Shown: piece after piece, positions 33,184 through 37,873 of the stretch | Position numbering within the stretch: position 1 is the stretch's first letter | Layout: the number at the start of each line of letters is the position of its first letter | Assembly: GCA_016293435.1 (NCBI GenBank) | Contig: JAEDEG010000016.1 | Location: 1 to 37,873 of the forward strand | Direction: 5' to 3' | Origin: Clostridia bacterium | Lineage (GTDB): Bacteria > Bacillota > Clostridia > UMGS1810 | Length of the DNA stretch: 37,873 nucleotides | The notes under the pieces: model-generated | What the model was told of the DNA's origin: nothing | Database searches by the model: none | What the model saw: only the letters and a program-made list of their open reading frames with translations | Made by a program: the position numbers and the translations under genes

Positions 33184-33225
33184 ACGGTGAGAATGACGCA
33201 TCTGCATCGGCATTATTCTCACCGT
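33184..33225 (+). terminator. Terminator of the rlmB-rnmV operon
   Basis: ACGGTGAGAAT (33184-33194) pairs with ATTCTCACCGT (33215-33225) over a 20-base loop, followed by an AT-rich run (ATTTATATATTT). Confidence 0.75.
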
Positions 33226-33632
33226 ATTTATATATTTCCCGCCATAATAACATATGATTTTTCAAATCTTTTATTGCAAAATATGCAAAATATCGTTCAA
33301 AAACTATTTGATATATCTAATATCGAAAATCGAAACTTAATTTTATTTCTTTATAAATGATTGTTTTCTTAAAAAAAACAATATCTTGATTTTATGGATT
33401 ATTACGGCACTACATATTGCCAAAAACCTCTTTAAAAATTTGTTTACAATGTACAAAAAAACTTTGTTTCGTAACAATTCTGTAATTTTTGATTAACACT
33501 TGAATAATAATGAAATATCAGAGAATTGCCCATGAAATCAGGGTTTTATGCGTTTTGAGCATTGATTTGGGTCGGTTTATGAGCTGTTAGCCCCACTTTG
33601 TAAAAAATGCACATAACATTTTTGAAACAAAT
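33226..33632. other. AT-rich intergenic region, no gene seen
   Basis: About 400 bases with no supported gene. The only clear structure is a perfect 7-bp inverted repeat (AAAAATG/CATTTTT, 33603-33623) ten bases before the next promoter's -35 box, a possible operator. I looked for a c-di-AMP (ydaO) riboswitch, common before wall-lytic genes, and did not see one; the transcript start lies downstream of this region. Confidence 0.5.
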
Positions 33633-33661
33633 TTGACAAAATATTTTAAATAGTCTAAAAT
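33633..33661 (+). promoter_or_regulatory. Promoter of the 3D-domain protein gene
   Basis: TTGACA (33633-33638), 17 bases, TAAAAT (33656-33661): eleven of twelve consensus bases, about 40 bases before the start codon. Confidence 0.8.
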
Positions 33662-33702
33662 TGTATGTGTTGATCAAAAAATATAATCAGGAGGTGGATG
33701 AT

Positions 33703-34815
33703 GTGTTTAATTTAAAATCCATACAAAATGATAAGTTTTTGAATTCAAAAGGTTTAGTGACAGTATTGCTGGCTGTAGTGTTTATTGTAGCTGTTGTTAC
33801 CACGTCTGCAACTTCTATAGGCGATATAGTAACAATTGTAGAGGGTGACGAAAGCAGAACAGTATATACAGACAGCACTTTGGTTAAAGAAATAATAGGA
33901 GAACAGGGAATAGAGGTTACTAATCGTGACCTGATATGTCCGGCTGTCAACTCTGAGCTTGCCGATGACAATACCGTAATTATTAGGCGCCTTAAGCTGA
34001 TTGATGTCTATTGTGACGGTAAACATGTTTCATACTGGACAGATGCCAATACCTACGGTGAGTTTTTGCTCAATAAGCCTGAGCTTGCAGATGATGATGA
34101 TATCTGTGATGTTGATTATCAGGCAGAATTAAAACCATCAGGAAATGTAGTAAACATAACAAAGATTTCCCGCGCAGTGCAGCAGGTGGAATCCGAAATT
34201 CCCTACAAAACAAAAACCGTATATGATTCAAATCTCGAAAAAGGTCAACGCAAAGTAACCACTTCCGGCAAAAACGGCAAAATGGTTACAAGCTATAATA
34301 TAGAATATCATAACGGGGTAGAGGTTCTCCGCAGTGTAGGTAAACAGACTGTTGTAGAAGAACCGGTAGAAGAGGTTATTACAGAGGGTACTTATGTCAA
34401 ACCTTCATCCAATACTACATCCTCAGCAACCAAGCCTGTTTCGGCAGCTCCGTCAAGCGAGGCGTCTCTTGTTGTAAACGGTAAGCCTGTTTCCTACAAA
34501 ACCGTTCTCACATGTCAGGCAACAGCATATGACCTCTCTTTTGAAAGCTGCGGCAAATATCCGGGCTCACCCGGATACGGTATCACAGCCTCGGGCACAT
34601 ATGCAAAACCGGGCACGGTTGCTGTTGATCCTAAAGTTATCCCCCTTGGTACCAAGATGTACATTGTTTCGACCGACGGATCCGTTGTATATGGCTTTTG
34701 TACGGCAGAAGATACAGGTGGTGCGATCAAGGGCAACAAGGTAGACCTTTTCTACAATACAAGACAGGAATGTCTTCAGTTTGGCAGACGTAATGTACTT
34801 GTATACATTCTTTAA
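33703..34815 (+). CDS. Cell-wall protein with DUF348, G5 and 3D domains (YabE/Rpf-like)
   Basis: A 370-residue exported protein. Residues 15-37 form a signal or membrane anchor. Two DUF348 repeats follow (about 40-150, VTIVEGDESRTVYTDST and 'IDVYCDGKHVSYWTDAN'), then a G5 domain (about 155-230, VESEIPYKTKTVYDS), a Ser/Thr/Pro linker, and a C-terminal 3D domain (about 268-370) with its three conserved Asp in 'VAVDPKVIPLG', 'AEDTGGAIKGNKVDLF'. The family includes Bacillus YabE and resembles resuscitation-promoting factors; the 3D domain is linked to lytic transglycosylase activity on peptidoglycan. The start is a GTG eight bases after AGGAGG; an ATG two bases earlier is out of frame. It is a single-gene unit. 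Confidence 0.9.
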   Translation: MFNLKSIQNDKFLNSKGLVTVLLAVVFIVAVVTTSATSIGDIVTIVEGDESRTVYTDSTLVKEIIGEQGIEVTNRDLICPAVNSELADDNTVIIRRLKLIDVYCDGKHVSYWTDANTYGEFLLNKPELADDDDICDVDYQAELKPSGNVVNITKISRAVQQVESEIPYKTKTVYDSNLEKGQRKVTTSGKNGKMVTSYNIEYHNGVEVLRSVGKQTVVEEPVEEVITEGTYVKPSSNTTSSATKPVSAAPSSEASLVVNGKPVSYKTVLTCQATAYDLSFESCGKYPGSPGYGITASGTYAKPGTVAVDPKVIPLGTKMYIVSTDGSVVYGFCTAEDTGGAIKGNKVDLFYNTRQECLQFGRRNVLVYIL

Positions 34816-34824
34816 AAATAATTT

Positions 34825-34858
34825 AAAAGACTGCTTTTAAATTTAGGCAGTCTTTTTG
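34825..34858 (+). terminator. Terminator after the 3D-domain gene
   Basis: AAAAGACTGC (34825-34834) pairs with GCAGTCTTTT over a 12-base loop, followed by TGTG. Confidence 0.85.
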
Positions 34859-34948
34859 TGTGCTGAGTTGAAATAGTTATTTATTGCCGGGAAATATAAG
34901 GGAAAACCATGCTGTCTTTACTTGACAATAACAATTATTCGGCACCGA

Positions 34949-34977
34949 TTGACAAAATGCCGTTTATATTGTATAAT
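34949..34977 (+). promoter_or_regulatory. Promoter of the zinc-ribbon gene pair
   Basis: TTGACA (34949-34954), 17 bases, TATAAT (34972-34977): a perfect consensus. A second TTGACA (34922-34927) lies upstream without a matching -10 box. Confidence 0.88.
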
Positions 34978-35060
34978 ACATAAAGACGGTAAAAGAATAT
35001 GATAATTTAGAAAATGGATATTTAAACTATATTTATTATAATATGAGGAGGTGTTACAAA

Positions 35061-35798
35061 ATGAAATTTTGTAACAAATGCGGTGCACAGCTATCCGATA
35101 ATATTAAATTCTGTGATAAATGCGGAGCGTCTGTGTCAGAGGATAATACTCAGCAAAACGGGTTTGCAGAGGTGTATAAAGACGCTTTTAACGAGGCTTC
35201 ACAAACAGAGCATACAACTGCTCAAGCATCATCAGCTTCATCTGCATCTGCCCAAACTTCAGATATCAAAGCCAAGGCTGCAGATATCGTCGTCAAATAT
35301 ATTCCGTCAAAGCTTCTTGATTCCAAAAACAAACTGATGGATTATATAGGCTTTGGCTGTATGTCTGCACTTGCGCTGGTTTATCTGGTATGTATGTACT
35401 TGTATATGCCCGATATATGCTGGCCAATCGGCAAATCGGCAGAGCTTGGCGGTGTTGGCGCAGGGGCAATCTGGATGTTTATATTTTTCATTGCCAATCT
35501 GTTCCCGATAGTATTTGCTCTTTGGCCTCTCAAAATCAAAAGCTTCAAAATATACTCATTGCTTTGTGCAGCATTTATATTTGTTCTGACACTTTTCTCA
35601 CTTATTTGCTGGGGTATTTGTGAACCATCCAACATATTTGAAGCTATGGTTATCTATCCGCTTCGGGGTTCATTCAATACACAGGCGTGGTTTTCATTAG
35701 TCGATTGCCTGAGTGAAGCATGGTATCTTAAGCTTATTTTATCCCTCGGCGCAGTTTTTGGTTATGGTGTTGACTATCTGATAAGATATAACAAATAA
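35061..35798 (+). CDS. Zinc-ribbon membrane protein
   Basis: A 245-residue protein. Residues 1-25 are a zinc ribbon (MKFCNKCGAQLSDNIKFCDKC) with two CxxC pairs. A Ser/Ala/Thr-rich linker (about 45-75) and four predicted membrane segments (about 95-230) follow. Similar zinc-ribbon membrane proteins are frequent in Firmicutes; no activity is established. I chose the ATG at 35061, after GAGGAGGTG, because an in-frame ATG at 35043 contains that ribosome site. It is co-transcribed with the next gene, 31 bases on, which also joins zinc ribbons to membrane helices, so they may form one complex. Confidence 0.8.
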   Translation: MKFCNKCGAQLSDNIKFCDKCGASVSEDNTQQNGFAEVYKDAFNEASQTEHTTAQASSASSASAQTSDIKAKAADIVVKYIPSKLLDSKNKLMDYIGFGCMSALALVYLVCMYLYMPDICWPIGKSAELGGVGAGAIWMFIFFIANLFPIVFALWPLKIKSFKIYSLLCAAFIFVLTLFSLICWGICEPSNIFEAMVIYPLRGSFNTQAWFSLVDCLSEAWYLKLILSLGAVFGYGVDYLIRYNK

Positions 35799-35829
35799 AT
35801 TTATACATAGGTGAAATGAGGTAAAATTA

Positions 35830-36993
35830 ATGTCGGTATTCATGTGGATATATATTGTGCTTCTTTTATATGCGTCTTATATCAAGATTGTAGGATTGCT
35901 TTTTGCAGGCAGACAGCACAATCGATTTTTCGGAACTTTTTTGTGCACAGTTATTCCGGTTTTGGGCTCAATACCAACATTTATCATGGCGAGCAAATAT
36001 GAACGTAGAGTGGGTGGCTTAGCTGCCAAAACGAATGATTATGTCTTGAGATGCACAATTATTGTTATTCAGGTTCTCAGTGTGTTTATGCTGTTTTTCC
36101 CTTTTTTCAAAACGGAAGGCATCTACGCAGACGGTATCAATCTTATGATAGGTCTTGCAGTTGACGGCGAAGTGATATTTAAACCGGCATATTTTATGTC
36201 ATATTTGTTGATTGCACCGTTTATATCAGCTATTATAAATGCAATTGATGTTAAATATAATATTCGCAATGTTGCAACATATATTTCTTCCCTTATATGT
36301 TGCTTGACTGTTTCGCTTATTGCTGTTTTTGTTAATACCGACGGCACTTTTTTGCCTACAACATTACTATGGCTGTACTGTATAGCTAATGTCGGTGCAA
36401 TGATTTTGAGCTTTTTTTCGCTTGTTAATGTTCGTAACAGCCGTCTGAGCATTCTCGAAGCAGAAGAGTCTTTTATATATGCTCCCAAAGCTACTCCGGT
36501 CACAGAAAAAAGAACGCCGGAAATTGCTGAAGACATGTATATATGCTCCAAGTGTGGTAATCCTGTTCAAAAGGGTAGTGTATGCAGCTGCAGAAACAGC
36601 GGAAAAGAAACACTCAATAAGGTTATGGAAAGAGAAAACCGCAAAGAATCCTCTGATTTTTGTGTATATTGCCGCAAGAGTCTCAAGCCCGGTGAAAAAT
36701 GCACCTGCATGGGAGAAGGATTCGGCATTACTGTAAAGCCGGAACAATTTGAGGGCAGAAAGTGCAAATATTGCGGTCAGATTTTAGCGGGTGACAGCAT
36801 ATGCGTATGCGAAAAGATAATGAGTAAATCTGTTCCGGTGTCCGAAGATGCCGTCCCCAAAACCTATTTTAATCACAATCCGCAGGCGAGCATGGATATA
36901 ATTTCGGAAGAAATGGAAGAACTCGAAAAAAAGATTGATTCAAGAATTTCCAAAGTTAAAAGCTCTATTTCTGCTGCAGACAAAACCGAATAG
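35830..36993 (+). CDS. Polytopic membrane protein with three zinc ribbons and a coiled-coil tail
   Basis: A 387-residue protein of no recognised family. The first 205 residues hold six predicted membrane segments. The cytoplasmic C-terminal part carries three zinc-ribbon units in a row: CSKCGNPVQKGSVCSC (near 239), CVYCRKSLKPGEKCTC (near 279) and CKYCGQILAGDSICVC (near 312). Each has the same CxxC-x8-9-CxC spacing. The last 35 residues (EEMEELEKKIDSRISKVKSS) look like a coiled coil. The repeated ribbons suggest internal duplication and a protein- or nucleic-acid-binding scaffold at the membrane. It is the second gene of the pair. Confidence 0.75.
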   Translation: MSVFMWIYIVLLLYASYIKIVGLLFAGRQHNRFFGTFLCTVIPVLGSIPTFIMASKYERRVGGLAAKTNDYVLRCTIIVIQVLSVFMLFFPFFKTEGIYADGINLMIGLAVDGEVIFKPAYFMSYLLIAPFISAIINAIDVKYNIRNVATYISSLICCLTVSLIAVFVNTDGTFLPTTLLWLYCIANVGAMILSFFSLVNVRNSRLSILEAEESFIYAPKATPVTEKRTPEIAEDMYICSKCGNPVQKGSVCSCRNSGKETLNKVMERENRKESSDFCVYCRKSLKPGEKCTCMGEGFGITVKPEQFEGRKCKYCGQILAGDSICVCEKIMSKSVPVSEDAVPKTYFNHNPQASMDIISEEMEELEKKIDSRISKVKSSISAADKTE

Positions 36994-37079
36994 CGAAAAA
37001 TTACTTTGCATATTTTTTCACCTATAGCACCTTTGGAGTGTATAGAGCCTAATATGTATATGAATATTTTTCCAAACAG

Positions 37080-37111
37080 AAAAATCCGTACACAAAAGCG
37101 TACGGATTTTT
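37080..37111. terminator. Bidirectional terminator
   Basis: A perfect 12-bp stem (37080-37091 with 37100-37111), with an A-run on one side and a T-run on the other. It can end the zinc-ribbon transcript (plus) and the tRNA-Leu transcript (minus). Confidence 0.92.
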
Positions 37112-37113
37112 AA

Positions 37114-37197
37114 TGCCGGTGGTCGGGGTCGAACCGACACGGTATTGCTACCACGAGATTTTGAGTCTCGCACGTCTGCCAATTCCATCACACCGGC
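37114..37197 (-). tRNA. tRNA-Leu (anticodon CAA)
   Basis: Read on the minus strand, 84 bases fold as a class II tRNA. Acceptor GCCGGTG pairs with the 3' CACCGGC, the anticodon stem CGAGA/TCTCG holds the loop CTCAAAA (anticodon CAA, codon UUG), a long variable arm follows, and the T arm contains GGTTCGACCCC. Discriminator base A. CCA is not encoded and must be added by the CCA-adding enzyme. Confidence 0.95.
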
Positions 37198-37219
37198 ATA
37201 TTAACTAAGCGACTTATAT

Positions 37220-37248
37220 ATAATAACACAAAAATTAAAATAAATCAA
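37220..37248 (-). promoter_or_regulatory. Promoter of tRNA-Leu
   Basis: On the minus strand TTGATT (37248-37243), 17 bases, TATTAT (37225-37220), placing the start about 15 bases before the mature tRNA. Confidence 0.65.
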
Positions 37249-37264
37249 GTCTTTTTTTAAAAAA

Positions 37265-37286
37265 AATTTCAATCAAATTTCAATCA
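37265..37286 (+). repeat. Tandem 11-bp direct repeat
   Basis: AATTTCAATCA occurs twice without a gap (37265-37275, 37276-37286), between the divergent tRNA-Leu and rnpB promoters. It could be a protein-binding site or simple replication slippage. Confidence 0.6.
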
Positions 37287-37306
37287 TATTTTTTCATCAA
37301 TTTTAA

Positions 37307-37335
37307 TTGACAAAAATACGGTTTTGTGCTATCAT
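37307..37335 (+). promoter_or_regulatory. rnpB promoter
   Basis: TTGACA (37307-37312), 17 bases, TATCAT (37330-37335), six bases before the predicted RNA 5' end. Confidence 0.85.
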
Positions 37336-37341
37336 AACATG

Positions 37342-37675
37342 GAGCAAATCAGACAACTGCGGGCAGATGCCGTAAGGCGCTGCATGAGGAAAGTCCGGGC
37401 ATCACAGAGCAGGGTGCCGGGTAACTCCCGGTGGAGGTAACTCTAAGGAAAGTGCAACAGAAAATAACCGCCGATACAATTCGGTAAGGATGAAAAGGCG
37501 AGGTAAGAGCTCACCGCGATTCGGGAGATCGAATTGGCGTGTAAACCCCATCTGATGCAACACCCAAGTATAACATATGGCTTGCTCGGCTGTTTTTGGG
37601 TGGCTTGAGGTATGCAGAAATGTATATCGTAGATAGATAGTTGTCTAACACAGAACCCGGCTTATAGATTTGCTC
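37342..37675 (+). ncRNA. rnpB: RNase P RNA, type A
   Basis: The catalytic RNA that removes 5' leaders from tRNA precursors. The 5' GAGCAAATC pairs with the 3' GATTTGCTC (37667-37675) to form P1. Conserved core elements are present: GAGGAAAGTCCGGGC near 37385, the P4 partner ACAGAACCCGGCTTATAG near 37650, and GTAAACCCC near 37541. The region GGGTGCCGGGTAACTCCCGG and the following AAGGAAAGTGCAACAGAAA belong to the ancestral A type rather than the Bacillus B type, which some Clostridia share. Length about 334 bases. It lies divergent from tRNA-Leu. Confidence 0.96.
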
Positions 37676-37702
37676 AAGCTAATAAATTATATCATTTCCT
37701 AT

Positions 37703-37742
37703 AAAAAAGGTATTTCGACCAATCGGCGAAATACCTTTTTTT
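37703..37742. terminator. Bidirectional terminator between rnpB and the aminopeptidase gene
   Basis: A 15-bp stem (37703-37717 with 37727-37741) ending in AAAAAA on one side and TTTTTT on the other, serving the convergent rnpB and aminopeptidase transcripts. Confidence 0.92.
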
Positions 37743-37766
37743 AACTATAGTGCATTTACAACTTAA

Positions 37767-37873
37767 TTACAAAGCTTCATAAAATGCCTTATACGCTCTA
37801 TATGCCATATAAACATCTGCCTTGCTTGCAACTTCATAGGGGGCATGCATCGAAAGAAGCGGTACACCGCAGT
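37767..37873 (-). CDS. M18-family aminopeptidase, C-terminal end only
   Basis: The last 34 codons of a minus-strand gene that begins beyond the right edge. The sequence CGVPLLSMHAPYEVASKADV followed by 'YMAYRAYKAFYEAL' is the typical C-terminus of M18 metallo-aminopeptidases, which release N-terminal Asp or Glu and other residues in the cytoplasm. The His in 'SMHAPYE' is the conserved metal ligand near the end of the family. Ends at TAA (37769-37767), convergent with rnpB. Confidence 0.85.
   Translation of the reverse strand, partial: CGVPLLSMHAPYEVASKADVYMAYRAYKAFYEAL

Noticed and set aside
33480..33632. Possible c-di-AMP or other riboswitch before the 3D-domain gene
   Set aside because: The predicted transcript starts near 33668, downstream of this stretch, and no conserved riboswitch core was seen.
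1..37873. CRISPR array
   Set aside because: No regularly spaced short repeats were seen; the only tandem repeat is the 11-bp pair at 37265-37286.

Overview
The window reads as a low-GC, Gram-positive anaerobe of the Clostridia. Supporting signs are the large Firmicutes-type SRP RNA directly upstream of dnaX, RNase M5, a DUF348/G5/3D cell-wall protein, S-layer-homology (SLH) anchored surface proteins, a hom-thrB-lysC operon, and sigma-A promoters very close to consensus (TTGACA-17-TATAAT). A gut or rumen polysaccharide user is likely, but genus cannot be told from this sequence.

Layout. (1) 1-2700, mostly minus strand: the decayed end of an integrative element. It holds a partial unknown ORF, two HU-like genes joined by ATGA overlaps, a frameshifted Tn916-type excisionase, two further broken small ORFs, a Fic-family gene with a degenerate catalytic motif, and a truncated XRE-type regulator driven by a perfect promoter whose -35 box contains the stop codon of the neighbouring araC gene. 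(2) 2733-22325: a surface-glycan locus. A divergent AraC regulator faces a co-directional run of seven genes: a cytoplasmic GH38 alpha-mannosidase, a secreted heparinase II/III-type lyase, a secreted LamG/Ig-like protein fused to a NodB/CE4 deacetylase, two related secreted LamG/Ig-like proteins, and two SLH proteins. The CE4 protein and the third LamG protein share about 1.29 kb of almost identical DNA. (3) 22391-26470: an NhaC-type antiporter, SRP RNA and dnaX, each unit with its own promoter or terminator. (4) 26523-33225: hom-thrB-lysC (lysC has a strong internal start for a beta subunit), a cluster of palindromes, then an RlmB/TrmH methyltransferase, an ACT protein, its UPF0210 partner and RNase M5. 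(5) 33633-37873: a 3D-domain wall protein, two zinc-ribbon membrane proteins, tRNA-Leu(CAA), type A RNase P RNA and the end of an M18 aminopeptidase.

How the parts may work together. The 3.7-22.3 kb locus is the least ordinary region. Its enzyme types (uronate lyase-like, polysaccharide deacetylase, alpha-mannosidase) suggest an acetylated, uronate- and mannose-containing glycan, with SLH proteins holding part of the machinery at the wall. No transporter is present in the window, so either import is encoded elsewhere or the target is the cell's own envelope glycan. Everything about substrate is inference.
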